NCBI RefSeq assembly: GCF_036346615.1
Contig: NZ_CP107836.1
Location: forward strand, 1,984,001 to 2,048,000
DNA length: 64,000 bases
Direction: 5' to 3'
Origin: Streptomyces sp. NBC_00523
Lineage (GTDB): Bacteria; Actinomycetota; Actinomycetes; Streptomycetales; Streptomycetaceae
Shown here one piece after another: positions 33,267 through 41,258 of this stretch (position 1 is its first letter; each line of letters opens with the position of its first letter). The position numbers and the translations under genes were made by a program. The notes under the pieces were generated by a model, which was not told the origin of the DNA, did not search any database, and saw nothing but the letters and a program-made list of their open reading frames with translations.

Positions 33267-34542
33267 CTGCCGTGCTCGGACTGCTCCGTGTCCGGCGGGA
33301 CGTCGGCAGGTCGCGGGCGTGCCGGACCGGGGAGAAGAGCAGGATCAGTGCGGCGAGCGGGATTCCCGCTGTCGTGAGGGCCATGGCGGTGCGGAGGCCG
33401 AGTGCGGTTCCGAGCAGACCACCGAGCAGTGCTCCGACGGGGATCGCTCCGTAGCTGAGGAATGCCGAGCTCGCGGTGAGACGGCCGAGGAGATCCGGCG
33501 GGCAGTAGCGTTGCTGGAAGCTCGCCTTGATGATGTTGCCCGCGACGACGCCCGCGGAGACGCTGAAGCCACCTGTCACAAAGAGCAGGATCCCGGCTCC
33601 GCCGGTGGTCAACGGGATGAGCAGACCGAGTGAGGGCAGCCCGAGTTCGAACAGCAGGGTCGCGCGGGCGGTACCGATCCGGTGGGCGACCCTGCGTGCG
33701 GCGAATGCCCCGGCTACGCCTCCGGCGCTGGTCGCCGCGATGAGTGCGCCGACCGCCCCCGGGGCCAGGCCCACGCTCCGGACCAGGAAGACCACTTGGA
33801 TCGACTGGTACCCCATGAGGGCCAGGTTGGAGGCGGCTCCGAAGAGTGTGAACGTGCGAAACCAGGGGTCGTGGGCGATCAGTCGCAGTCCTTCGTGGAC
33901 TTCACCGGCCAGTGAGGCGGGGCGGTTTCCGGTCCTGGTGACGCGCGGCTCGCGATGCCGGATGCCTGCGAGGCACAGGAGGGAGACGAGGAACGTCGCG
34001 GCGTTGGCGAACATCCCGTTCACCGCACCTGCCAACTGCGCGCTCAGGCCGCCGGAGCCGAGCCCGGCGATCTGCGCGGCGGATGCGCTGCCGTGCAGTT
34101 TGGCGTTGCCCTCGGGCTGGTCATCGGGATCCAGAAGGGTGGCGAGATAGGCGGTGTAGGCGGTCTGGAAGAACACCGTTGCCGTGCCTGCCAGCAGGGC
34201 AACGGCGAGCAGCAGCCCGATACTCAGCCGTCCGGACCATGCGGCGACCGGGACGGCGGCGAAAAGCACGAGGGAGACCGCGGCGGCGGCCAGCATGATC
34301 GGCCTGCGGCGCAGCCGGTCCACCCAGACACCGACCGGAAGTCCGATGATCAGCCAGGGGGCCCAGGCGGCGGCGCTCAGCAGTCCGACCTCGAACGTAC
34401 TGGCGTCCAAGGTGGAGACGGCGACGAGTGGCATCGCCACCCCGGTGACGGACGAACCGAACTTGCCGGCGGTCTCACCGCACCACAGCAGGCGGAAATC
34501 GCGGTGGCGACGCAGGAGGCCACCGCGTATGCCGTAGCTCAT
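33238..34542 (-). CDS. MFS transporter (EntS/drug-exporter-like)
   Basis: A 434-residue transporter with about 12 hydrophobic helices. RDFRLLWCGETAGKFGSS and GLPVGVWVDRLRRRP (the intracellular loop 2-3 motif GxxxDRxxRR) mark the MFS drug-proton exporter group. It starts inside the stop of the upstream regulator (ATGA overlap), so the repressor and exporter are one operon, implying regulator-controlled efflux; the substrate is unknown. Third-codon positions show more A/T than in neighbouring core genes. Its 3' end lies in the glnA terminator. Confidence 0.9.
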   Translation of the reverse strand: MSYGIRGGLLRRHRDFRLLWCGETAGKFGSSVTGVAMPLVAVSTLDASTFEVGLLSAAAWAPWLIIGLPVGVWVDRLRRRPIMLAAAAVSLVLFAAVPVAAWSGRLSIGLLLAVALLAGTATVFFQTAYTAYLATLLDPDDQPEGNAKLHGSASAAQIAGLGSGGLSAQLAGAVNGMFANAATFLVSLLCLAGIRHREPRVTRTGNRPASLAGEVHEGLRLIAHDPWFRTFTLFGAASNLALMGYQSIQVVFLVRSVGLAPGAVGALIAATSAGGVAGAFAARRVAHRIGTARATLLFELGLPSLGLLIPLTTGGAGILLFVTGGFSVSAGVVAGNIIKASFQQRYCPPDLLGRLTASSAFLSYGAIPVGALLGGLLGTALGLRTAMALTTAGIPLAALILLFSPVRHARDLPTSRRTRSSPSTAESPAALRGE

Positions 34543-35144
34543 GCGGAGCCACGTCCCTTGCGCGGGAACGACTGGAGCTGCACGACGACGGGGAGCGCGT
34601 CCGGGGCGGGCTCGGCGTCCGGAGCAGGGGTGTGGCGGGCGATGACAGCCATGAGCTCCGCGTTGAGTGCCTCCAGTTGTTTCGGGGTCATCCGCAGGTC
34701 ACTCCAGTCCGAGACGGTGCCGGCGCTCCGCCATGTGTCGTCCCAGTCCTCGCCGATGTAGTTCACCACCCGGTTGAAGTGCTGCTGAAGCAGTTCGTGC
34801 AGGTAGACCGAGAGCGCGCCCCGGGTGTCGGGATCGTCGCGGAAGTCAGCGGTGTTCAGCTCATTGGAGACGTCGGCCCTTCTCCACCAGCGCTCGCGTT
34901 TCGTGCCCCGCCCGGCTTCCTCCTCGATGAAGCCGTGTTCGGCGAGGTGGCGCAGGTGCCAGCTGATGGTCCCGGTGTTCTCCCCGAGTCGTTCGGCGAG
35001 CCTGGTGGCGGTGGCCGGGCCGTCCAGGCTGAGCAGTTCGAAGATGCTCATCCGCAGCGGATGGGCCAGTCCCCGCAGACTGCGTGCGTCGAGCCGCCGG
35101 GTGGGCTTGGCGGGCTGTGCTGTGCGTTCCGGTTGGTCGGGCAT
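34539..35144 (-). CDS. ArsR-like helix-turn-helix transcriptional regulator
   Basis: A 201-residue protein. The winged helix is at about residues 22-95 (LAHPLRMSIFELLS; GPATATRLAERLGENTGTIS; WHLRHLAEHGFIEEE), an ArsR-type or HTH_20 arrangement without the classic metal Cys pair. The C-terminal half is helical and may bind a ligand or a partner. It is the first gene of an operon with the MFS exporter (ATGA overlap). A 30-bp near-perfect palindrome and a second repeat lie just upstream, and TAGGCT 7 nt before the ATG could make the message leaderless. Role as repressor of the exporter is inferred. Confidence 0.85.
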   Translation of the reverse strand: MPDQPERTAQPAKPTRRLDARSLRGLAHPLRMSIFELLSLDGPATATRLAERLGENTGTISWHLRHLAEHGFIEEEAGRGTKRERWWRRADVSNELNTADFRDDPDTRGALSVYLHELLQQHFNRVVNYIGEDWDDTWRSAGTVSDWSDLRMTPKQLEALNAELMAVIARHTPAPDAEPAPDALPVVVQLQSFPRKGRGSA

Positions 35145-35150
35145 GCCAGC

Positions 35151-35156
35151 AGCCTA
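35151..35156 (-). promoter_or_regulatory. -10 box of the ArsR-MFS operon
   Basis: On the minus strand TAGGCT (35156-35151) lies 6 nt before the ATG at 35144, so the message would be leaderless. It matches the Streptomyces -10 consensus well. The region upstream (the -35 zone) is occupied by the operator palindromes. Confidence 0.5.
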
Positions 35157-35160
35157 GGTT

Positions 35161-35204
35161 GCAGAGTCTTCTCTGCATAGCCTCCTCTGCAGAGAAGGCT
35201 ATGC
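35161..35204. promoter_or_regulatory. nested palindromic operator of the ArsR-MFS operon
   Basis: Two inverted repeats share a CTCTGC motif. GCAGAG-TCTT-CTCTGC is at 35161-35176. A 30-bp palindrome at 35175-35204 (GCATAGCCT ... AGGCTATGC around CTCTGCAGAG) has only one mismatched pair (35184/35195). It covers the -35 region of the operon; the encoded ArsR-like protein is the likely binder. Confidence 0.75.
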
Positions 35205-35229
35205 AAGTGCGCACGCCCGCGAACAGATC

Positions 35230-35270
35230 GGAGTGAGCCCTCACTCATTGACGGAGTGAGGGCTCACTCC
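35230..35270. promoter_or_regulatory. twin TetR-type operator
   Basis: Two 17-bp arms (35230-35246 and 35254-35270) form a perfect inverted repeat around ATTGACG. Each arm is itself a GAGTGAG-CC/GG-CTCACTC palindrome, so each could bind one TetR dimer. They sit in front of a TetR-family gene. Confidence 0.8.
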
Positions 35271-35277
35271 GTATGGT
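35249..35277 (+). promoter_or_regulatory. promoter of the TetR gene, embedded in its operators
   Basis: TTGACG (35249-35254), a 17-nt spacer and TATGGT (35272-35277) match consensus. Initiation 7 nt later falls on the ATG (35284), so the mRNA would be leaderless. One operator arm fills the spacer exactly and the other abuts the -35, ideal for autorepression. Confidence 0.75.
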
Positions 35278-35283
35278 CGAGGT

Positions 35284-35886
35284 ATGACCGAAGCCAAGGA
35301 GAACCCGACCACCCGCCGCCGCGCCCCCGCCATGTCGCCGGAGCAGCGGCGCGCGATGATCATTCAGACGGCGATCCCGCTGATCGCCGAGTACGGTTCC
35401 GCCGTCACAACCGCGAAGATCGCCCGGGCCGCGGGCATCGGGGAGGGCACGATCTTCCGGGTCTTCGCGGACAAGGACGAACTGATGCAGGCGTGTGTGG
35501 CCGAGGCGCTGTCCCCCGAGCACGCCATCCGTGAGCTCGACGCGATCGATCTGACCCAGCCGCTGTCCGACCGGCTCGTGGAGGCGGCCGAGGCGCTTCA
35601 GGCGCACATGGCCAGGATGGGCGCGATCCTCGGGTCGCTGGGGCATGGTGGCGGCAAGCACCCCGGACCGGTGCGCGGCGCGGGGCGCAATGAGTCGTCG
35701 GCGCGGATCCGGGCGGCCGTGGCGGAGTTGCTGGAGCCCGACCGGGACGCCCTGCGCAGGCCCCCGGAGCAGGTCGCGGCGCTCTTCTTCGGGCTGCTGT
35801 TCACTCAGCCGCGTACGGAGGACGAGCCGGACCTCACCTCGCGGGAGCTGGTCGACGTCTTCCTGCACGGGGCGGTCGCGGGGTAG
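35284..35886 (+). CDS. TetR family transcriptional regulator
   Basis: A 200-residue protein. The N-terminal helix-turn-helix is SAVTTAKIARAAGIGEGTIFRVFADKDEL (residues 38-66 region); the ligand-binding half is helical and unclassified. The promoter overlaps twin palindromes (35230-35270), so autorepression is very likely and the transcript may lack a leader. It lies convergent to a nitroreductase gene and divergent from the ArsR-MFS operon, either of which could be a target. A perfect 15-bp hairpin follows the stop. The inducing ligand is unknown. Confidence 0.92.
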   Translation: MTEAKENPTTRRRAPAMSPEQRRAMIIQTAIPLIAEYGSAVTTAKIARAAGIGEGTIFRVFADKDELMQACVAEALSPEHAIRELDAIDLTQPLSDRLVEAAEALQAHMARMGAILGSLGHGGGKHPGPVRGAGRNESSARIRAAVAELLEPDRDALRRPPEQVAALFFGLLFTQPRTEDEPDLTSRELVDVFLHGAVAG

Positions 35887-35900
35887 GCGCGACGACGGGG

Positions 35901-35935
35901 CCCTGGGCCCGGGGGCCGCTCCCCCGGGCCCAGGG
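35901..35935. terminator. perfect bidirectional hairpin
   Basis: CCCTGGGCCCGGGGG (35901-35915), 5-nt loop, perfect complement (35921-35935). Between convergent TetR and nitroreductase genes. Confidence 0.65.
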
Positions 35936-35964
35936 AGTCTCCTGGCGGTCTCGGCCGTCGGCGG

Positions 35965-36630
35965 TCACCCGCCGATGAAGCTCACCGTTTCCGCCATGTC
36001 CGCCCGCCCGGTCCGCAGCCGTGGCACGCCTTCTTTCTCGAACCCCACCGAGATGCCGCAGAAAAGCACGAGCTCGTCAGGGGGTCCGACGGTGCGCTTG
36101 ACGGTCTCCCGGTAGTTGGTCCACATCACTTGGGGGCAGCTGTGCAGCCCCTCCGCCCTGAGCAGCAGCATGATCGTCTGCACGTACACCCCCGCGTCGG
36201 CCCACTGTCCGGGCCCCATCGTCCGGTCGAGGTAGCAGAACAGGACGACCGGTGCCCCGAAGGCCTCCGCGTTCAGGGCGGCGATCCGCCGGGGTCGGTC
36301 GGGGTCGTCCCGCTCGATCCCCAGTGCCTCGTAACGCTGGGCCGCCGCAGCGGAGAAGCGGTCCCGATACGGCGAGGACAGTGCGTCGGGGTACATCGGA
36401 TACTCCCGCTCGTCACCCGGGTCCCCCGCCAGGGCCCTGCCGGTCGCGCGCCGTTTCAGTTCGGCCAGGGGCTCGCCGGTCACGACGTACAGATGCCACG
36501 GCTGGAGGTTCCCGCTGGACGGAGCCCGTGTCGCGGCGTTCAGCACGCGTACGAGCACCTCTTTGGGCACCGGCTCGTCGCTGAACGCCCGCACGGCCCT
36601 GCGGCTGTCCACGGCCTCGTACACGTCCAC
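35965..36630 (-). CDS. nitroreductase family protein
   Basis: A 221-residue FMN-dependent oxidoreductase. SRRAVRAFSDEPV (residues 9-21) and AATRAPSSGNLQPWHLYVV (about 34-52) are the FMN phosphate and ring-binding motifs. GQWADAGVYVQTIMLLLRAEGL is the core helix at the dimer interface, and FCGISVGFEKEG the C-terminal flavin segment. The family reduces nitro compounds, quinones or enones with NAD(P)H. The physiological substrate is unknown. It starts at GTG 36630 after a GGAGGAGAGG tract. It is convergent with the TetR gene, which may regulate it. Confidence 0.92.
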   Translation of the reverse strand: MDVYEAVDSRRAVRAFSDEPVPKEVLVRVLNAATRAPSSGNLQPWHLYVVTGEPLAELKRRATGRALAGDPGDEREYPMYPDALSSPYRDRFSAAAAQRYEALGIERDDPDRPRRIAALNAEAFGAPVVLFCYLDRTMGPGQWADAGVYVQTIMLLLRAEGLHSCPQVMWTNYRETVKRTVGPPDELVLFCGISVGFEKEGVPRLRTGRADMAETVSFIGG

Positions 36631-36690
36631 GTCTGCGCGTCCTCTCCTCCGCCCGGCCCCACCTCACCGTATTCAGCGGTCAAGGACCGC

Positions 36691-38208
36691 CTAGTGCCCG
36701 CCCGTCAGCTCGCCGCTCAGCATCCGGTGCAGGGCCTCGCTCGGCTGGTTGAGGCCCACGATCTCGACCGTCTTACCTCGCTGGGCGTACTTCGTCTCGA
36801 TCGCGTCCAGCGCCGCGACCGAGGAGGCGTCCCAGATGTGGGTGGCCGTGAGGTCGATGACGATCCTGTCGGGGTCGGTGGCGTACGCGAAGCGGGTGAC
36901 CAGGTCGTTGGAGGAGGCGAAGAAGAGCTCGCCGGTGACGGAGTAGACGACCTGGCTGCCGTCCGGGTCCACGACCGCGGTGACGTCGGCCAGGTGCGCG
37001 ACGCGGCGGGCGAAGATCACCATCGCGGTGACCGAGCCGACGACCACGCCGATCGCCAGGTTGGACGTGGCGACGACGATGGCGACGGTGATGACCATGA
37101 CCGCGGTCTCCCCCACCGGCATGCGGCGCAGGGTCTTCGGGGCGATGGAGTGCCAGTCGAACGTGGCGAAGGAGACCATCACCATCACGGCGACCAGCGC
37201 CGCCATCGGGATGTCGGAGACGACCGGGCCGAAGGCGATGCAGAGGACCATCAGGAACGAGCCCGCGAGGAACGTGGAGAGGCGGGTGCGGGCCCCGGAG
37301 ACGCGGACGTTGATCATCGTCTGGCCGATCATGGCGCAGCCGCCCATGCCGCCGAAGAAGCCGGTGACGATGTTGGCGATGCCCTGGCCCACCGATTCGC
37401 GGGTCTTGTCGGAGCGGGTGTCCGTGATGTCGTCCACCAGCTGCGCGGTCATCAGGGACTCCATCAGCCCGACCAGCGCCATCGCCAGGGCGTACGGGGC
37501 GATGGTGGTCAGGGTGTCCAGGGTGAACGGCACGTCGGGCAGGCCGGGCACGGGGAGCGAGGAGGGCAGCTCGCCCTTGTCGCCGACGGCCGGGACCGCG
37601 ATCCCCGCCGCCAGGGTGATCGTGGTGAGCACGACGATGGAGACCAGGGGCGCCGGGATGACCCGGGTGACCTTCGGGAAGAACACCATCAGCAGCAGGC
37701 CCCCGGCGAGCAGCGGGTAGACCGCCCACGGCACGTCGTGCATCTCGGGCACCTGGGCGATGAAGATCAGGATCGCCAGGGCGTTGACGAAGCCCGTCAT
37801 CACGGAGCGCGGCACGAACCGCATCAGCCTGGCCACGCCCAGGGCGCCCAGCAGGATCTGGAAGAGGCCCGCCAGGATCACGGTGGCGACCAGATAGCCG
37901 AAGCCGTGCTCCCGGTTGACCGGGGCGATCACCAGGGCGACCGCGCCCGTCGCGGCGGAGATCATCGCGCGGCGGCCGCCGACGACGGAGATCGTGACCG
38001 CCATCGTGAAGGAGGCGAAGAGCCCGATCGCGGGGTCCACCCCGGCGATGATCGAGAAGGAGATGGCCTCGGGGATCAGGGCCAGCGCGACGACGAGTCC
38101 GGCAAGCACCTCCGTACGCCACACCTTGGGGTCGGAGATCCAGTCGGGCTTGAGGGCGCGCAGGCGGAACGGGGACGCGGGCGCGGTGGAGGACGGTGCG
38201 GAGGACAA
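36691..38208 (-). CDS. SulP family inorganic anion transporter with STAS domain
   Basis: About 505 residues from TTG 38208. Ten to twelve membrane helices (residues ~20-400) carry the SulP core (GLVVALALIPEAISFSIIAGV; NIVTGFFGGMGGCAMIGQTM). The C-terminal ~100 residues are the STAS regulatory domain (IVIDLTATHIWDASSVAALD). Substrates of the family include sulfate and bicarbonate. No ATG or GTG lies in frame near the expected N-terminus; TTG 38208 gives the usual LSSAP start but has only a weak ribosome-binding site, so the exact start is uncertain. The frame stays open far upstream without conserved content. Confidence 0.88.
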   Translation of the reverse strand: MSSAPSSTAPASPFRLRALKPDWISDPKVWRTEVLAGLVVALALIPEAISFSIIAGVDPAIGLFASFTMAVTISVVGGRRAMISAATGAVALVIAPVNREHGFGYLVATVILAGLFQILLGALGVARLMRFVPRSVMTGFVNALAILIFIAQVPEMHDVPWAVYPLLAGGLLLMVFFPKVTRVIPAPLVSIVVLTTITLAAGIAVPAVGDKGELPSSLPVPGLPDVPFTLDTLTTIAPYALAMALVGLMESLMTAQLVDDITDTRSDKTRESVGQGIANIVTGFFGGMGGCAMIGQTMINVRVSGARTRLSTFLAGSFLMVLCIAFGPVVSDIPMAALVAVMVMVSFATFDWHSIAPKTLRRMPVGETAVMVITVAIVVATSNLAIGVVVGSVTAMVIFARRVAHLADVTAVVDPDGSQVVYSVTGELFFASSNDLVTRFAYATDPDRIVIDLTATHIWDASSVAALDAIETKYAQRGKTVEIVGLNQPSEALHRMLSGELTGGH

Positions 38209-38518
38209 GAAGGCGTACCTGTCGGTCGGGAGGGGCGTCCACCGGGATCCGCGGTGGCCGGGCGTGGAAGGTGCACACGCGTACGCGCACGTCCTCGGGC
38301 GACAAACAACTGTACCCGGCCGGCGATCGCCCCGTAAGGTCGTGCCCGTGAACACCGGACCGGCGATACGCCATGCACGGAACGGCGATCCGGTGGTGGG
38401 CTGAGCCCCCGCCGGACGTGCCCCGCCGGGTCCGTATGCCTGGCGCGGGGGCCTCCCCCGGCTCGTACACCGTACGAAAACACTGTGTCGAGCCGAAGAG
38501 ATCACGAGGTCGTCAACC
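38209..38518. other. 310-nt divergent intergenic region
   Basis: Separates the SulP gene (minus) from the VOC gene (plus). Open frames here are low-complexity shadows. I see no convincing palindrome, promoter consensus or RNA. A GATCACGAGG tract before the VOC ATG is its ribosome-binding site. Confidence 0.4.
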
Positions 38519-38893
38519 ATGTCCGTTTCGTTCAACCACACCATCGTCGCCGCCGTGGACCGCCATGCGTCCGCGCGGTTCTTCCGGGAGCTGCTGGAGC
38601 TGGACGAGGCCCCGTCCTGGGGGCCGTTCGTCAACATCCAGGTGGCGGACGGCGTACTGCTCCAGTTCGCGGAGCCGCCGGTGGAGATCCAGATGCAGCA
38701 CTACGCGTTCCTCGTGGACGAGGAACTGTTCGACCGGGCCTACGGGCGGCTGGTCGAGGGCGGGGTCGAGCACTGGGCCGATCCGCAGATGAAGCGGCCC
38801 GGGGAGACCAACACCGGGCACGGCGGGCGCGGGGTCTATTTCAAGGACCCGGCCGGGCACGCGATCGAGCTGATCACCCAGCCGTATCTGTAG
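38519..38893 (+). CDS. VOC family protein (glyoxalase/dioxygenase fold)
   Basis: A 124-residue single VOC module. NHTIVAAVDRHASARFFREL at the N-terminus and the YFKDPAGHAIELITQPYL ending are typical; the metal ligands would be His7, Glu and the C-terminal Glu. Such single-module proteins include glyoxalases and resistance proteins; the reaction here is unknown. ATG with a GAGG about 8 nt upstream. It is followed 63 nt later by a small membrane protein gene on the same strand. Confidence 0.88.
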   Translation: MSVSFNHTIVAAVDRHASARFFRELLELDEAPSWGPFVNIQVADGVLLQFAEPPVEIQMQHYAFLVDEELFDRAYGRLVEGGVEHWADPQMKRPGETNTGHGGRGVYFKDPAGHAIELITQPYL

Positions 38894-38955
38894 GAGGGGA
38901 GCCGGACGGACCCCGAGGGGTCGCGCCGCGGGGCCGGAGCGCGGAGGCTGGGGGG

Positions 38956-39393
38956 ATGAGTGAGCAGGCTCCGCCCGGCGGTCCGGTCCCGCCGCCTCCC
39001 CGGCGGCGGATGTGGCCGTGGGTGCTGCTGCTGGTCGCCGTGCTGCTGGCGCTCGCCGCGGGGGTGGTCATGGCGGTGCTGTCGGACGTCCTCCACTCGG
39101 AGGGCTCCCGGAAGGTGCACATCCGGTACGAGGTGACGGGGACCGCCCACGACGTGGTGCTGACGTACAGCACCTGGCGGGGTGAGGAGTTGTCGACCGG
39201 GCGGCTGGCGCTGCGGTCGCTGCCGTGGGCCGGGGAGCTGGACTCCAAGGGCTTCATGAGCGGCGGCTCGTTCGTGGTGAGCGTGGGCCGGGGCGGCGGT
39301 GACGTGTCGTGCTCGGTGACCGTGGACGACGGCACACGCCGTACGGACTCGGCCTCGGGTGCGTACGCGACGGCGACCTGCGACGGGTACTGA
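38956..39393 (+). CDS. MmpS-like small membrane-anchored protein
   Basis: A 145-residue protein. A Pro-rich cytoplasmic tail (GGPVPPPPRRR), one membrane helix (about residues 21-45) and an extracytoplasmic beta-rich domain (KVHIRYEVTGTAHDVVLTYS ...; SVTVDDGTRR; single Cys pair SC...TC) match MmpS-type accessory proteins. In mycobacteria these work with MmpL exporters, but no MMPL gene is adjacent; the one in this window is 6 kb away. GGGGGG precedes the ATG. A hairpin with 16-nt arms ends it. Confidence 0.7.
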   Translation: MSEQAPPGGPVPPPPRRRMWPWVLLLVAVLLALAAGVVMAVLSDVLHSEGSRKVHIRYEVTGTAHDVVLTYSTWRGEELSTGRLALRSLPWAGELDSKGFMSGGSFVVSVGRGGGDVSCSVTVDDGTRRTDSASGAYATATCDGY

Positions 39394-39394
39394 A

Positions 39395-39429
39395 AGGGCG
39401 GGCACCGGAAGGATTCCGGGGCCCGCCCT
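39395..39429. terminator. hairpin after the MmpS-like gene
   Basis: 16-nt arms 39395-39410 and 39414-39429 (AGGGCGGGC-x-CCGGAA and complement, one mismatch) with a 3-nt loop, between convergent genes. Confidence 0.65.
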
Positions 39430-39440
39430 GCGTCGGTCGG

Positions 39441-39722
39441 TCAGCGGCCGTAGCGGATGAGCGCGCGGACCATGCGGCAGGTGTGGTCGGACGGCGGGTG
39501 GATGCCGAGGCGCGCGGCGGTCGCGCGTATCCGGGCGTTGTTCGCGCTGGACGGGAGGTAGACGCCGGTGTCGAGCAGGGCGATCGCGAGGCGCATCGCC
39601 TTCAGGCGGCGGTTGTGCGAGACGTACCACTCGCGGGGGCGGCCGGCGGGGAGCGGCTTCTTGGTCAGGGGCTGGTGCAGGGGCTTGTCGAGCGGCTTGG
39701 TCGTGACTGCGGCAACGGCCAT
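39441..39722 (-). CDS. small conserved basic protein, function unknown
   Basis: A 93-residue very basic protein (KPLPAGRPREWYVSHNRRLK; ARIRATAARLG), helical, no signal or membrane segment. The perfect AGGAGGT Shine-Dalgarno 6 nt before the ATG is unusually strong and suggests real, high-level translation. I recall similar hypothetical proteins in Streptomyces but no function. It is convergent with the MmpS-like gene and divergent from the ArsC-like gene. Confidence 0.72.
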   Translation of the reverse strand: MAVAAVTTKPLDKPLHQPLTKKPLPAGRPREWYVSHNRRLKAMRLAIALLDTGVYLPSSANNARIRATAARLGIHPPSDHTCRMVRALIRYGR

Positions 39723-39864
39723 GGGCTACCTCCTGGCACGGTGGCGGAACTCTTCGGAAACCCTCACGAACTGACTCCCATTCTACCGGCCCCCACTGAC
39801 AATCGCCCCTGGCCAGAGGGGTTTTCGGCCCTTCCGGCGAGGTCCGTCGCGTACCTTTGGCCCC

Positions 39865-40233
39865 ATGGAGATCTGGATCAATCCCGCGTGTTCCAAGTGC
39901 CGCAGCGCGGTGTCGCTGCTCGACGCGGAGGGGGCCGACTACACGGTCCGCCGTTACCTGGAGGACGTGCCGTCGCCGGACGAGATCCGGGCGGTGCTCG
40001 ACCGGCTCGGCCTCGAACCGTGGGACATCACGCGGACCCAGGAGGCGGACGCGAAGGGGCTGGGCCTGAAGGACTGGCCGCGTGGGGCGGCGGACCGGGA
40101 GCGCTGGATCACCGCACTCGCGGAGCACCCGAAGCTGATCCAGCGCCCGATCATCACAGCGGAGGACGGCACGGCGGTCGTGGGCCGCACGGAGGAGGCG
40201 GTCCGGGACGCGCTGGGGCGCGGGGCCTCCTAG
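39865..40233 (+). CDS. ArsC/Spx-family thioredoxin-fold protein
   Basis: A 122-residue protein with ArsC-family fold. The N-terminal NPACSKCRSA holds Cys9 and Cys12 (CxxC). RYLEDVPSPDEIRAVLDRLG and LIQRPIITAEDGTAVVGR are typical of arsenate-reductase-like proteins. A true glutaredoxin-linked arsenate reductase is possible but the family also contains regulators, and no ars genes are adjacent. TACCTT 7 nt before the ATG and no Shine-Dalgarno suggest a leaderless message. Confidence 0.85.
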   Translation: MEIWINPACSKCRSAVSLLDAEGADYTVRRYLEDVPSPDEIRAVLDRLGLEPWDITRTQEADAKGLGLKDWPRGAADRERWITALAEHPKLIQRPIITAEDGTAVVGRTEEAVRDALGRGAS

Positions 40234-40272
40234 GACCTCGGCCCTTCTGCGCCCAGCGCCCCCGCCCGGTGC

Positions 40273-41184
40273 CTACGCCCCGTGGGCCTGGGCCTCCGCC
40301 TCCGCCAGGAGCTCCGTCAGGCGGAGGCCGAACCGTACGTCGCAGGGGTGGGGGTCGCCCGTGCGGACCGAGGTGATCAGCGCGTCGACCGCCGCCGCGA
40401 AGGCGTCCACCGCGCCGTCCCACCGCGGCAGCTCGGCGACGCCGTGCTCGCCCCGGAGGACGACCTCCACCCCGGCGGCGGCCACCGGCGCGCCGAGGGC
40501 CAGGGTGACCGTGCTGGACGCCCCCGAGGTGTGTCGCAGGACGAGGTGGTGGGCGTCGGCGGGGCCACGGGCCGCGGTCAGTTCGGTGACGTCGCCCAGG
40601 ACCGGGAGCAGGACCGAGAGGGCGTGCGGGCCGACGTCCCAGAGGCCGCCCCGCTCGCGGCGCCAGGGGGACGCGGCGTAGTCGCTGTCGGTGCCGGGGG
40701 CCCAGAGCGCGGCGATCCACTCGGCGCGGGCGGTGAACCAGTCGCCGCGTGCGGCCTGTTCGGCGATCCAGGCGGCGGGGCGCGGGGCGAACCTGAGCGT
40801 GCAGAACACGACGGACGCGACCCGGGCCTGCTCGGCGGCCTCGGCGACCTCGCGGGCCCCGGCGACCGTGGTGGCGACCGGCTTGTCCAGGATCAGGTGG
40901 CAGCCGGCCGCGGCGGCGCGGGCGGCCAGCGGGGCCTGCACGTCGGGCGGCAGCGCGAAGGCGACGGCGTCGCTGGTGGCGAACAGCTCGTCGAGCCCCG
41001 CGTCACCGGAGAACGCCGGGGCACCGTGCGCGGCGGCCAGCTCACCGGCGGCCTCGGCCCGGCGGCCCCACACACCGCTGAGCACGACGCCGGGGTGTGC
41101 GGCGAGGGCGGGTGCCTGGGTGTTGCGGGCCCAGGGTCCGGTGCCGGCCAGACCGATGCGCAGGGGGTTCTCGGGTGTCGTCAT
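40273..41184 (-). CDS. Gfo/Idh/MocA family oxidoreductase
   Basis: A 303-residue NAD(P)-dependent oxidoreductase. RIGLAGTGPWARNTQAPALA (from residue 9) is the Rossmann GxGxxx site and LDKPVATT the conserved EKP-type loop carrying the catalytic Lys. RRERGGLWDVGPHALSVLLP holds the substrate His/Asp positions (GGxxxDxGxH). The substrate is likely a sugar or cyclitol; none is specified. ATG 41184 is chosen over longer frames. It is downstream of the XRE gene on the same strand with a 74-nt gap. Confidence 0.9.
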   Translation of the reverse strand: MTTPENPLRIGLAGTGPWARNTQAPALAAHPGVVLSGVWGRRAEAAGELAAAHGAPAFSGDAGLDELFATSDAVAFALPPDVQAPLAARAAAAGCHLILDKPVATTVAGAREVAEAAEQARVASVVFCTLRFAPRPAAWIAEQAARGDWFTARAEWIAALWAPGTDSDYAASPWRRERGGLWDVGPHALSVLLPVLGDVTELTAARGPADAHHLVLRHTSGASSTVTLALGAPVAAAGVEVVLRGEHGVAELPRWDGAVDAFAAAVDALITSVRTGDPHPCDVRFGLRLTELLAEAEAQAHGA

Positions 41185-41258
41185 GGGTCCAGTGTGCCGG
41201 GTGGCGGCCCCGGGGCGGCAATGCCCGGACGACCGGTTTCCGGGAGGAATCGGCGGCC

